Source of the DNA: Astragalus membranaceus
Taxonomy: Eukaryota > Streptophyta > Magnoliopsida > Fabales > Fabaceae
Assembly: GCA_039519185.1 (NCBI GenBank)
Contig: CM076847.1
Coordinates: 86,090,360-86,154,359 of the forward strand
DNA length: 64,000 nucleotides
Reading direction: 5' to 3'
How positions within the stretch are numbered: position 1 is the first letter of the stretch; each line of letters begins with the position of its first letter. Positions 1-11,959 of the stretch are shown here, piece after piece. Made by a program: the position numbers and the translations under genes. The notes under the pieces were generated by a model, which was not told the DNA's origin, made no database searches, and saw only the letters and a list, made by a program, of their open reading frames with translations.

Positions 1-1371
1 TCGTGGTGGTCGGAGGTATGTTCAGATATTTATATTTTTATTTTTTTTATACACATATCTTTTCCTCTTCTCTGTATTTTTCTGATTTCTATTCCTAAAT
101 TCATTTTTTATTTTTTTTAAAAAACGAAAGCCATGCTTCGGCTTCTTATTTACAAGCTTAAATAAGTTAACCCTTACTCCTAACTTTCTATAACTGTTTC
201 GAAAGTTACTGATTTCGTTGTTGTTGTTTTTTTTAGAACCTGTTAACTATCTAATTACAGTATAAACAAAATAAACCTTAACTTATTACTATGCTGTGTT
301 ACGGTTTATCCATTCACAGGTCTAATATTTTCTAACAAATCAACATTTGAAAACAAAAACAGTAACAAGAACCTACTATTATTTTGTTTAATATTTACAT
401 CTCTTATTCTTAAACTATTTTGGCAAATAAAATGAGGCATACAAGGGTAAAAACGAAATACCAACTCAAGCTCCAGCCTCTGAAAATTTCCCTTTTACTG
501 GTTGTTACTGTTTCTGAATGCTCACTGTTGTTCTTCTTCTACTTTGCCGTTGTTTTGGTTCTGGATCTCTAGGTGTTTGATGGTTAGGGTTTTTTCGTAA
601 AAATTCTAATTTTGGCTTTGATGACTGTGAATCTGCATCTGGGTGTGTGTATTTTCTGTGCTTTTCCGTCACTGTCTGTGTGTACCTCAATTTCTGGGTG
701 TGTCCCCTGCTCTCTGTGTTACTGTCTTATTTATATTGAAAATATTAGGGTTAGCATTTAATTGGTTTTTGACTGGTTTGATTGGGCTTTTGCTGGTCTG
801 ATAATGTGGGCTTGCTGAGCAGTCTTGGAGAGCAAGAACAGCCCCAGGGATTTGCTGATGCTGCTCCCTTTTTATTTTCATTTTTTTTTGTATTTTTTTT
901 GTATTTTTGACAATTGTTTTTTTTTTGCATTTTTGGGACAGTTTGGACTCTAAACACTCCTAAATTGTAAATGAAATAAAATTTGATCTTTTGACATTTT
1001 TGGACTCAAAACAAATTAAATAGACAAAATAAAAATAATAAAAGAAGTTGAGCCAAATACAAAAGCGAAATCGGGCCCAACTAGACAAATGCGCTAGAAC
1101 GAGGCTCAAATAGAACAATTAGGCCCGCTAACTGATAAGCACTAAAAATTAACTAGGAACCACGTTCGTGGGCCCAACTCAAAATGATAAGCCCGATTTG
1201 TATATGTGTAGGCCCAATAACCCAACTGTTGGCCCAATTACACAAATGGCATCTTAACGACACCTGCATGACACCGACACGCGTTAACAGGACTCGAGAC
1301 TCGCAAAAAAATGCGACCTAGTAAATTAAAACGCTATTAACAGGAGCTCGGACAATGTTTGGTGACGCTAT
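1..1371. other. Unassigned flank, possibly old LTR material
   Basis: No convincing coding region. Read on the minus strand, the stretch has a TATAAATAAG-like box near 725-735, runs of A with interspersed TACAAAAAA, and GGGCCC-rich phrases. This texture is common in plant LTRs, but I see no TG...CA boundaries. The copia pseudogene to the right loses homology at about 1372, so some event joined its truncated RNase H end to this sequence. Short open frames at 505-957 are low complexity and are not called. Confidence 0.4.
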
Positions 1372-4300
1372 TGATAGGTTATCACAGAGAATGTTTGGTG
1401 TTTGGTGAGGCACACCCAGTTCTGTCAGCAATGATTTTAACCAAAGCAGTTCAGCAGTGGCTTGAGCCAATGCTCTGTATTCAGCCTCTGCACTTGACCG
1501 TGCAACAAGGCTTTGTTTCTTGGCACTTCACGTAACTAGGTTGGGTCCAAGGAAAACACACAGCCCTGTTGTCGATCTCTGATCATCAATATCGCTACCC
1601 CAGTCACTGTCACAGTAAACATTAACAGAAAAAGGTGTATTAGTAGTGCCTGGTTGCAGGAGCAGACCATAGTGAAGAGTTCCACTCAGGTATCTTAATA
1701 GTCTCTTGGCTGCTTTCCAGTGAGTTTCAAGGGGCTGTGAAATGTATTGCCACAGTTTGTTCACAGTGTACGCAATTTCAGGCCGTGTCAGCGTGATATA
1801 CTGCAAGGCACCAATAATTGATCTATATTGGTGAGGATCTCTCAAGATATCTGCACCTTGTTTCCTGAGCTTAGGATGAGTGATCATGGGAGTGGATATG
1901 CTGTTGCACCCTTCCATGTTAGCTTTGTGTAGGAGGTCTTGGATATACTTGGCTTGAGTGATTAAAAGTGAACCATTCTGCAGTGTTTTCAGTTCCAGGC
2001 CCAGAAAGTAGTATGGTTTGCCCAGTTCTTTCAGAGCAAAAGTAGCATTTAGCTTGCAAATGAGATTATGTATCAATGATGATGAGGTGCCCGTGATTAT
2101 AATGTCATCGACGTACACAAGTGCATACAAAACAGTTCCACTGGCAGAGTATATAAACAGGGAAGAGTCACACTTGCTGGATTTGAAGCCAAATTGCAGT
2201 AGAACTTGTGTAAGTCTTTCGTACCAAGCCCTTGGGGCTTGTTTGAGGCCATAGAGAGATCTATGCAGTCTACATACTTGTGTTTTATCTTGGCTTGTGA
2301 AACCAGGAGGCTGTTTCATAAAGATTTCCTCTTTAAGGAAGCCATTTATAAAGGCATTGTTAATGTCTATTTGTTGCATTTCCCACTTTTGAGTGAGTGC
2401 AAGTGTGAGTATGATCCGAATTGTTGCTGGTTTCACCACAGGGGAAAACGTTTCTCCAAAGTCCTTGCCATGGATTTGATGAAAGCCTTTGGCTACAAGT
2501 CTGGCTTTATATTTATTTAAGGTGCCATCAGGGTTTTGTTTGACTCTGAATACCCATTTGCACCCTATAGCTTCCCTACCAGGTGGAAGATGAGTTAGAG
2601 ACCACGTACCGTTCCTTATCAGTGCCTCATGCTCAGTCTGCATTGCTTCTTGCCACTTTGGGTCTTGCAATGCTTGTTTTACTGTCATTGGTGCAGCCAT
2701 AGTTAAGAACACCTTAGGCTTGAGATGTCCTGTCTTGGCCCTTGTCACCATATGATGTCTGTTGGAGTGTTGTAAGGTTATGGGATGACCTTGTTGAGAC
2801 TGAGGTGCCATTGTTGCAGGAGGTATTTCAGATTGCAGAGGTTGTGCAGGAACTGATGGAGCAGAGTTGTTATTCACAGGTGGTGGAGTGTCTGAAGTTG
2901 GTGCGTTACTGGTTGTTGAAGCTGGTGCAGTAGGTGGTATCTGAGAAGGTGCACCAGTTGGCGCCTGTGCTACTACTGTTTGGTCTGAATTTGGTAGCAT
3001 TAGAGATGCTTCTTCACAGTGTGTAATGGAAGACTGAGGTCTGTTCTGGGGTGTCTTGAACAGTTCAGGATATGGTAACACAGATTCCTCAAATAATACA
3101 TCCTTGGAGATATAGATGCGCCCTTCTGCATTGAGGCACTTGTAGCCTTTATGTTGTGGTGAGACTCCTAGATTGACACATAGAGCACTTCTGAACTGCA
3201 GCTTGTGCTTGTTGTAGGGCCTCAAGAGTGGATAGCATGCACAGCCAAATACCCTGAGCAGTTTGTAATTGGGTAACTTGTTGTACAGGACTTGATATGG
3301 TGATTTGTTATCTGCATGACTGGCACTTGGCAGCCTGTTGATTATCTGTGTGGCAGAGGAGAAGGCATGATCCCAGTATCTTAATGGCAGTGAGGCATGT
3401 GCAAGCATAGATAAGCCCATTTCTGCAATATGCCGATGCTTTCTCTCAACTGCTCCATTTTGGTGAGAGGTATGAGGGCATGTGAGCCTGTGAATGATCC
3501 CTTGTTCTGACAAATAATCAGTGAATGGTATGTATTCTCCTCCAAAGTCAGATTGCATAGCCTTGATTGGTTTGTCGAACTGAGTCTTTACCATTGCTTG
3601 AAACAGCTTGAAAGCGGCAAAAGCTCCAGATTTGGTTTTCAACAAATAAATCCATGAGAATTTTGAAAAGGCATCTACAAAAGCTATGTAATATAGGTAA
3701 CCAGACTTAGTGGGAGATGGTGAGGGTCCGCATAAGTCTGTATATACTAGCTCAAAAGGACAATTGTGTGTAGTGGTGGAAGGAGGTGAAAAGAGTTTGT
3801 GTGATTTGCCTAAACAACAACTATTGCACAGTAAAATCTCAGCTTTATTAGGTGTAGGAATTTTGTACAATTTGAGTATTGTATTAACTGAGTTTACATT
3901 GGCATGGCCCAATCTTGAGTGCCATAACTTGTACTCAGTTAATGCTTTTGATTCAGAACTAGAATTAAAACTGGAAACAGGATTACAGTTTGCAGCAACT
4001 ATAGAACTAGATGGACTAGATACACAAGCAGTGTTTACAGCAGAATTAACTACAGGTGATTTTGACTTGGTCTTTAGCTGAGAGGAAATCTTGACTCTAG
4101 GCTTGATTGCAACTTTGAATGGAAGTGATTTGAAGGAATATAGTCCATCTCGTCCAACCAAGCCTTTGAGTAGAACTTTGTTAGTTTCCTGGCATGTAAC
4201 AAGGCACACTTTATCATTAAACTTGAAGCAAACATTATTATCTCTTGCAAACCTTGAGACTGACAATAGATTTTTCTTAATAAGTGGCACATGTAGCAGT

Positions 4301-5571
4301 TTAGTTAACTTTAATCTAACTCTAGGGTCAAAGGGAGAAACTATGGTGGCTGTGCCTATCGATTTTATGGGTATTTTGTGTCCGTTTCCCATGGAAACTT
4401 GTGTAGTGCCATGAGATGGTGTACTAGTTTCAAGAATTTCAGAATTAGAAGTTACATGGTGTGACGCACCTGTATCTTCAAACCATTCTTCTTCATTCTG
4501 AGATGCAGGATGCTCCTCACTTGTTGCAGCGGCATAGCTCACATGAGGTTGTGAGGATGAGCTTGGTTTATCTCCAGCATCCTTCTTGCCACCTTGAACT
4601 TCACCTTTGGTCTGTTGTGGCCTTGTGTAGTGTCTTGGCACAAAGTGTTCATCATATCTATGCCAGCAGTCGATAACAGAATGACCTATCTTACCACACA
4701 GTTGACACACTGGCCGTGTGCCTGGATTTTCAGGTGTATTGTTGCTGTTGAAGTTCTGATTGCGACCACGGCCCCTGCCGCGGTTGTTACGCCCTCTGCC
4801 ACGATTGTAGGTGCCTCCATTGCGACCTCCAGATGTGGTTTGAGCAAAGTTTGCACTTACCGGTGCATTGGCAAGCTCTTGATGATGCTTGTGGAACTGC
4901 GCTTCTTGCACTAACAGTAATGCCTCAACGTCAGAGAGAGAGGGCGAAGATTTGCCAAAAACCATCATAACAAAGGGATTGTACTCCTCAGGGAGTCCAT
5001 CCAGTAACACATCGAGACGATCTTGCTCAGAGATGGTCTCACCGATGGAGATCAAAGAGTCTGCAAGGGCGTGAATCTTCATCAGGTAATCTGCAACGGA
5101 TTGGCTTCCTTTCTTCGTGTTTTTGAACTCCGATCGGAGTTGCCGTGCCTTGGCTTTGAGGTGTGAATAGTAATGGTTATGAATTCGATCCTAAACTTGA
5201 TGTGCGTGTTTGCAGGTGAGCACACGCGGTAGCACCGATTCTGAGAGGGTGGACAACAACCACGTAAACACCATTTGGTCTTGCACGAGCCACTTTTCAT
5301 ACTCTTCAGAGAAGTTACTGGCAGCACGATCTGCTTCAGAGTTGAATTGTTGTGGTATCGTTGGATTGACCAAAAGGCGATGTAGTTTGTAGGAAGTGAT
5401 AACGCCGGTGAGCTGCTGGTTCCACATCAAGAAGTTCTTGTCTTCTAGTTTGATGGATAATTTGGGAGTGTGGAAACCTTGAGAAGAATTGGTGCCATTT
5501 CCACCAAGGGCGAACACATTTGAGCTGCGATTGGTTTGGGATTGGTCAACTGGAGAAGTTTCCGACGCCAT
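1372..5571 (-). pseudogene. Ty1/copia Gag-Pol polyprotein, broken
   Basis: Minus-strand copia polyprotein, read from the ATG at 5571. The order is Gag (UBN2-type), zinc knuckle CQLCGKIGHSVIDC (near 4670-4709), protease DTGA (near 4470), GAG-pre-integrase with CNSCCLGK, integrase core (D; QSDFGGEY; NGAVERKHR), RT with YVDD (2107-2118), and RNase H starting YCDSDWGSD. Copia order is protease-integrase-RT-RNase H, which fits. Two in-frame stops break it. A TAG at 5191-5193 lies in Gag after HAHQV, where relatives usually have Trp. A TGA at 1528-1530 lies in RNase H after GPNLVT. The frame is otherwise open for 1184 codons between them. RNase H homology ends after CDNLS near 1372, so the C-terminus, polypurine tract and 3' LTR are missing. 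The element cannot be autonomous. Confidence 0.95.
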
Positions 5572-5913
5572 GGATGAAGCTTCGGAACAGGAAGATGAAA
5601 GCGGAAGGTAGCTATGGATCAGATCTATCTGAAGCAATGATGGTTTATATACGTAAGCAATACAGACTCGACTACATTCAGTTATAGGATTAACAGATTT
5701 ACATTTGTCTAACAGATTCAACTGCATTCAGTTAGATCTTCAACTGATTTTGGAAGCTTCTGGGAGCGACTGTGTTCCTTATTTTCTGAGTCCTCAGCTT
5801 GTGGCTTGAGTGGTGAGTTGTCTTGTTGACTCTTTGACTTTTCCTTCACAAGTGTAATACCCATTTTCTCTATTCTATTAGTGAGTGAGTGCAGTGACTC
5901 AAAACTTCCAACA
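5572..5913 (-). repeat. Remnant 5' LTR of the copia element
   Basis: On the minus strand this begins TGTTGGAAGTTTTGAG at 5913 and has a TATATAAACC box at 5642-5651. The Gag ATG follows only about 75 bases after the box. There is no TGGTATCAGAGC-type primer binding site between the box and the ATG, so the R/U5/primer-site part seems to be missing or unrecognisable. Without a 3' LTR for comparison the LTR edge toward Gag cannot be fixed. Confidence 0.6.
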
Positions 5914-6767
5914 CTAGAAGAGTCGAGAACTTTGAGACAATGCGTAAACTTGGACTGGAACGTGTCTATACAAGTGTGAACCTCTTATACTTTTGTGTTC
6001 GTAGTTGATGTTCTTTTTCCAAAATTTAAAGATGAACCGACAATAGGGATATTCACCATCAAATTCAAATTGAAATATGGATGGAGTTTTGAGAAGGAAG
6101 CACCTTAATTATATTGGTTGTGTTTCTCATTGTTATAATGAAATCAACATGATTTGAGAAGTTTTCACAACTATAAAAAATTTTGCTCAGTAGATGAAAT
6201 GTTCCTTTCGGGTGGACCACTGAATTTCTTTCCTCTTATCATTTTTTGTGAAGAAGGTAATATATATCTTTGAAATAGTGTTTTGTTTTGTTTTTTTTAA
6301 TCTCTGGAACTTCTCATCTTTTAGTTTTTTTATTACCTCTTTGATTATTTTTTCATATGACTTTCTTTTTTGTTTTTATTATTGGTAGATACCATCACTA
6401 GATTCTGAGAGAATCAAATGTTTACGAGTAACCTAACCTCACTTGATAGAGGTACTACATGTTTTTATCAATTTAATTTGTTTTGTCCTTTGATGTTCAA
6501 TTTATTAGGTGGATGCGTAGGATTCAATGATATTCTTTAGAAAGTCGAAAGGCATAAAAGAGAAGGCGTCCAACGCTTTTGGTCTTTCATATCACACTCT
6601 TGACAGTTAAGAAGGTTAAGAATATGAATTTTTTTTTTTAAATTGAAATGTGATAAATACTATGCTTTATGCCTATGGTACGGTTCATTTTTTTGGTATC
6701 TTAGGAATCTTAAGGCCAACAGTTTGCAGAGTTCACTTTATATTTGCATTCGATAAGACTAAGAAGG
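5914..6767. other. AT-rich unassigned DNA
   Basis: No recognised gene. A stretch of about 35 open codons at 6016-6110 on the plus strand is bounded by stops and matches nothing I know. Much of the rest is A/T-rich intergenic sequence. Confidence 0.4.
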
Positions 6768-6955
6768 TTTTTTTTAGAGACGAAAGTTTAGGTGAGTTGT
6801 GCTCTGAGGGTTCATCAGGGTCAGAGTAGACCTCACGGCTATATGAGCGCTTACAGAGATACTTACAGATCATCCAGGAAAGTAGTGTTGCGGGAGTTGA
6901 ACCCACACTGAAAAGTATGATTTTGCATGCTAATGTTTATGGCACTCACCAGTTG
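6768..6955 (-). mobile_element. tRNA-derived SINE, copy 1
   Basis: On the minus strand there is an A-box-like segment (CTGGTGAGTGCC), then a good pol III B box (GGGTTCAACTCCC at 6890-6906). The body ends CAACTCACCTAAACTTTCG followed by an A tract (plus-strand T8 near 6768). The same tail occurs in the element at 8143-8294, so these are two members of one family. The B box sits in a body far longer than a tRNA, so it is not a tRNA gene. Target duplication not resolved. Confidence 0.65.
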
Positions 6956-7473
6956 AATGTTTATGCTTTAAATTTTTCACAATTTTTTGATTCAGTTGGT
7001 TGGCATAGAATTTGGTAGAATTTGCATGGTACTCATCATTTATATTTTATTTCAGGTACGTATTTCAAAATTTTTGAAGATGGAAAAAACAAAACGAGGT
7101 CTTATACATTTCAAAACAAGCTCTTGGATCCATGTACTAATAATGTTAGATATGAAAATTTGTATTAAAGAATGATATTTATATTTTAGTGTTTGGAAAT
7201 GACTTCTTTTGGAAAACAATAATTTTGTTCTTACTGAAAAGAATAAATTATCTACATATTAATCTTACAGAATCTTATATCCATGTAAATGTGCATAACA
7301 GATTGGACTATTTAACGTTCTTAGGTAACAATCTTAAAGATATTAACTCCCTAATATTTACCTTTTTAGCATTTTTAATCAAGATATATATTCTCCTAAT
7401 TTGTTATTTTGTCTTTCACATTTATAAAATTTTTTAAGATATAATAAATACTATGAGATAATTTGAGATCATG

Positions 7474-7509
<36 letters not shown>

Positions 7510-7575
7510 TTTTTTATCAAAAATTAAATATATCTCTTAGTATAAAATATATATAAATATATGTTAATTATATTT

Positions 7576-7640
<65 letters not shown>
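7474..7640. repeat. (TA)n microsatellites
   Basis: Two near-pure TA runs, at about 7477-7507 and 7578-7639, separated by AT-rich sequence. They lie just upstream of a Helitron 3' end. Confidence 0.9.
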
Positions 7641-7642
<2 letters not shown>

Positions 7643-7760
7643 GAACATAATAGGTTTATTGCCGGCTGGTGTACAAAGTATTTTATATCTCACATAATAC
7701 ACATAAATATATATCTCTTTTTTTTAGTCCCAAATAAAAAAATTAAAATGAAAGGTAAAA

Positions 7761-7797
7761 GAAAATGTATACCCGTGCTGCCCACGGGTCATACTAG
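7761..7797 (+). mobile_element. Helitron 3' terminus
   Basis: A perfect short hairpin (CCCGTG, loop, CACGGG; 7772-7788) is followed six bases later by CTAG at 7794-7797 and then T. Helitrons end in CTRR with a GC-rich hairpin just upstream and insert between A and T, so hairpin plus CTAG|T is the expected terminus. The 5' TC end was not located. No Rep/helicase coding is visible, so this would be a non-autonomous element of unknown length to the left. Confidence 0.65.
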
Positions 7798-8142
7798 TTA
7801 ATATGATTCATGAGTTAAAACTTTTTGCTTACTCTCGTTCATTATTTAATTATTAGACTAAATATTATTTTATTTAGTAAAAAAATTTATATTTGTGGTT
7901 TTAAATATTAAGTATCAAACTTCTTAAATATTTTATCAAGATTCAATTTTGCTTAATGATACTGCATCATTAATAATTACTTTTTAAGAAATTACTTAAA
8001 AGATAATTAAATATATAGTAAGCATAATAACTTGATGACCTATACAATAGACATAACCTACAACATTTAAAAAGTTTGTTATATTATGTATCCAATTAAG
8101 ACGAAATTAGCCACTCTATATAGCAACTATAGTTCAAAATGC

Positions 8143-8294
8143 CAAAGAATGTTGACTCAGTTGCTAAGGAGTTTATTCATTCCTCGCAAGTGCGTGGGTT
8201 CAACTCCTGCTCCTGGCGTGAGGACCTCTTTGGTGGGTTATCTGTAAGCTCCCTTAGAGCCCAACTCACCTAAACTTTCTGTAACAAAAAAAAC
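8143..8294 (+). mobile_element. tRNA-derived SINE, copy 2
   Basis: Plus-strand relative of the SINE at 6768-6955. The tRNA-like head is TTGACTCAGTTGCTAAGG, then a B box GGGTTCAACTCC (8192-8203). The shared tail (GAGCCCAACTCACCTAAACTTTC) ends in a short A run. The two copies are in opposite orientation about 1.2 kb apart. Confidence 0.7.
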
Positions 8295-9469
8295 TATTGG
8301 TTCAAACATTTGACCTATTTTTTTTGTTTTTGGATAAATTGGTTTAATTTTTAAAAGAAAAAGTGTAATTACATTAAATATTATCATCTCATGATTTTCT
8401 CTGTGCATCAATTCCTTCAATTACTATAATTTTTCATTTATTTCTATGAGTAATATTATTGTGTTTGTTTCTCATATGATCAATATTAATTATTATTTTG
8501 TGTTTGTTTCTATATAAAAAATTCGTCATGTACCTTTATATGCATTTATTTTGTTTTGTCACTATTATTGTATCATTCATTCCTATTGATGAAATAATTA
8601 TCTATTATAATTCGTCATATAGTGCATATTAAAATTTAAATTGTTATATTAATTAAAAAAAGAATTAAAATAGTGCTTTTGGTTCATAAAATATTAAATA
8701 GTACTGAGATAAATAAATATCAAATATTAAATAAAATTTTATTTCATATTAGAGCTGAGTCATAAGAACTAATATAAATGAATTTAATTTATTATTTATT
8801 ATATTTCACTTACTCTTATTAATAAATTTAATCATTGCATTACTCAATGTAAATATTATTTTATTAATAAATTTAATTTATTAGTGGTTTTGTCAAATAT
8901 TAAATTAAATATAAAATTTTAGCACTGTATCAAATATAAAACTGATTAATGATTATACTAATAATTAATTACAATGTTTGGGGACACGTCAATTTGGATT
9001 CGAACTAGGAACGGAAAAGTAGCTATTTTTTCGGTAATTTAAATTTTATTGATACGGACTAACCAAAAGGCTTGTCAGAAAGCGAGAATTGAAAAGTAGC
9101 TATGTTCTAGCTTTCACGTCCATACAAACAAATTTTACCAAAAGTTTGTCGAGAAAGCCAGACTTGTCACTCGTGTAATAAAAAATGTAGCACTGTGTTC
9201 ACCGTATTATTAGTTAATAAATCTGGTTAAATCGTGACGATTAATAATGTTGTACTTGCGTAGAAGTGGAAAGATGGACTTCTTATCCAGCTAGGGTTTC
9301 AATGTGTTAGAGTGGAGTATCTTTCTTTGCTTTTCGAAGATCCTTAAGTTGGATTTCTCTCAACGGGGAGGGTCCGTTGTGGAGTGATTGTCCTTCAATA
9401 AAGGTTGTCTAGGTTAGGTCTCAGCTCTGTGTAGGTGACTTGGATCTCAACCGGGTCGAGCTAGTTGTG
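8295..9469. other. AT-rich unassigned DNA
   Basis: No gene recognised. Very AT-rich to about 8990, then mixed sequence without long frames. From about 9240 the texture is more GC-rich and continues on the far side of the hAT insertion, so 9240-9477 plus 10304-10470 was probably one older repeat. Confidence 0.4.
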
Positions 9470-9477
9470 TTCGTATG

Positions 9478-10295
9478 CAGGGCCGACCATTGGGTTGTAC
9501 AGCCTGTGCTACCGCACAGGGCCTCAGCCCAATCCAAATATTTTAGGGCCCCAAAAAAGAATAAATACGTTATATATGTCTTCTGTGCAATTAATTGACT
9601 AAAATCTTTAAATGGTCGGATGGTTAAAATGGTTGGTCATAGGTCTCTGTGCAATTAATTGACTAAAACTTAGCTTCCCCAGATTTTGAAATAATAATAA
9701 TAACTATGATTTAATTCTATTTGTCAATATATTTTAGCCTATTATTTTTTAATCGTGCTTGTTCACGTCATTTATATATTATTAATATTTTATCAGTAAT
9801 ATATAAGTATTTATTAATACCTAAGTTCTATAAAAAAATTACGTTTATATAAATTAATTATAAAATATTTAATTTACACCAAATGTGTGATAATTTGTTT
9901 AAAAATAATTACAGCTTTCAAGTTTCAATTTGCATTTTAATTATTCTTGTTATTTGCTATTGTTCCTAATACATTACTTCGTTAACTTTTTTCCTTTTAA
10001 ATTGAAACGATTTCTCTTTTGGTACTACAGAGGAAGAGGGAGAATTTGTATGTCTATTTGACTAATCTTGCAGACTGACTGACGGTTGTGAAATTTTCTT
10101 GCTCACCTCGTTCCTATTAGTACCGAAAAATGAAACTACTGGGTTTTTTCTTTCTACTATACCTCTTAAGACAGGAAAGTATGAATCTAGATATGAAAAG
10201 CTAAGAATTTTTTTTGTGAAGAGTTAAATCAATCTCAAATAGGGCCCATTTTTTAAGATATGAACAGGGCCTTCAAATTGTTTGGGACGACCCTG
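9478..10295. mobile_element. Non-autonomous hAT transposon, 818 bp
   Basis: Left end CAGGGCCGACC and right end (reverse complement) CAGGGTCGTCC are imperfect terminal inverted repeats of hAT type. They are flanked by an 8-bp near-duplication, TTCGTATG (9470-9477) and CTTGTATG (10296-10303), matching at six of eight positions. Eight-bp target duplications are diagnostic of hAT. Subterminal GGGCC repeats occur at both ends (AGGGCCTCAGCCC near the left; ATAGGGCCC and AGGGCCTTC near the right). No transposase frame is present, so mobility would need an enzyme in trans. Confidence 0.8.
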
Positions 10296-10303
10296 CTTGT
10301 ATG

Positions 10304-11628
10304 GTAGATCCACGCCCATATGGGCGACCTGCTTTGTTGCACAACCCTTCAAGGGCGACCTGCTAACCCCAATACACAAGTTATCCCGAGTCTATATGCA
10401 TGGGCTATTGGGCTCTTAACAGTCGACCTACTAAGCCCAATGCACAGTTGTTGTGCGAAAAGTAATTGTGCACGTGTACACAATCGCAACAACTAATATA
10501 GTGAAAAAGTAGAGATGGTACCCTTGGAGATTGGTGTTAATTTTAGTATTTAATATATTAGCAAAGTAGTGAGAGAAACGAAATAACAATTACAAGCTTG
10601 TGGAGTAAGGTTCAAAGTAAAAGATAGTTTGAATGTCTTTCACTGAGTAAATCCTTTAAAATAGAATAATGTAACATCTGATGCTATAACATTGGATGTT
10701 GTAGCATTAGATGTGTGTCTTTCGGTCACTAACGTTAGAGTTTCATTACAAGGGCTTATGTCTAAGCTCTAAATAGGTTCACCCCATGTATATTAAGTAC
10801 CCACAGTATTCACCCTATGAACTATGCTTTCTTATGTCTAGGTTGAAGCACAGATTGTCAAAGTTTCCTTTAACAACCACTCATTCACATTAACCCTTGA
10901 GTTCGATTTATTAACCATGTGTGAATCTATAAATGTACTTATATTTAGTTGGCCAGTCCTAAAATAAGTTTGAAAGAAGTTTTACGCAAAGATTGAAATG
11001 CAAGCATCGTAACATTACGGTTGAACTACTAAAATTTCATTACAAAGCTTTAAGCATCCCAACTACAAAGAGTTTAGCTCATGATGACCATCAACAAGAA
11101 AATATGAACAATGAAGGGAACCATTGTCATATTACTGAAATATAAAATAAAATAAAATAGTACAAAAGATATACTATATAAACTCTCTCGCATAAGCAGT
11201 CTTTTGATGCTGCAACATTGCTTCGCAACATTGAAAACGGAGGAACTATGAGCAATTATAAGCAAGACCAAATTTTCAAAATAATTCTTTCTTTTATTTG
11301 CAATGATCACCGATAGTTCCTTCGTTTTCTCGGTAACCAAACGAAGGGGGATTGGAAAATTGAAAGGTTCTTGGATTCCACGACACTATTGGTCCCGACT
11401 CAGTATTTCTCCAAGACAACAATGAGTGGATGGAAGACTTGTGATGTGGAGTATCCGTCTTACTTTTCCTTGAATGATATTTGGGAATCGTTTAAGTAGT
11501 GGAGTGCATATAGTGTTGGAGTTCCTTTGATGCTTGATCAGAGTGAATCGGTTGTTCAATATTATGTTCTTTATTTGTCAGCTATTCAACTATATAGTCA
11601 AAATGTGGCAAAAGAACACTATAGATGA
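10304..11628. other. Unassigned DNA with a half-copy of the 44-kb foldback repeat
   Basis: No gene. From about 11230 to 11490 the plus strand matches the centre and right arm of the foldback element at 44392-44790 (shared phrases GATCACCGATAGTTCC, GGTTCTTGGATTCCACGAC and ACTTGTGATGTGGAGTATCC). The left arm is absent. Confidence 0.55.
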
Positions 11629-11636
11629 AGTGTGAA

Positions 11637-11729
11637 TTTTTTTTTTTGGTCAAAACAACATGTCATTCATTTCATAGCCAAAAGGCTAAAGGACTTACAC
11701 CAAGTGTAAACATTTACCTATTATTAGAT
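11637..11729 (-). mobile_element. 5'-truncated LINE tail, 93 bp
   Basis: A T11 run at its left edge is the poly(A) of a minus-strand insert. The body on the minus strand reads CCTTTAGCCTTTTGGCTATG, typical of plant L1-type 3' ends. It is bounded by an exact 8-bp repeat, AGTGTGAA at 11629-11636 and 11730-11737, the target-site duplication. Only the 3' end was inserted. Confidence 0.75.
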
Positions 11730-11959
11730 AGTGTGAAATTTAGCGAATTTAGTCCTCCAAAAATTCAAATATTGCGAAATTTGAATTAACTCGCATGGGG
11801 ATATGTTGGCCAAAATGAGGGCTAAGCAGTAACTATCTAAGTTGCTACTTTTATGTATGCAAAATCATGTAGGACCATGTGTGTTTGGGTTTTTTTTACC
11901 TCCACTATATCCCTCTATATCCGAACAAAATTTGTTATTCTCAGAATGCCCCTATAAAT

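Noticed and set aside
2018..5074. Plus-strand frames across the left copia element
   Set aside because: Antisense shadows of the minus-strand polyprotein.
8192..8203. Possible tRNA gene at the B boxes (also near 6890-6906 and 50158-50169)
   Set aside because: No cloverleaf could be drawn around them, and each lies in a longer body with a 3' A tract, so SINEs.
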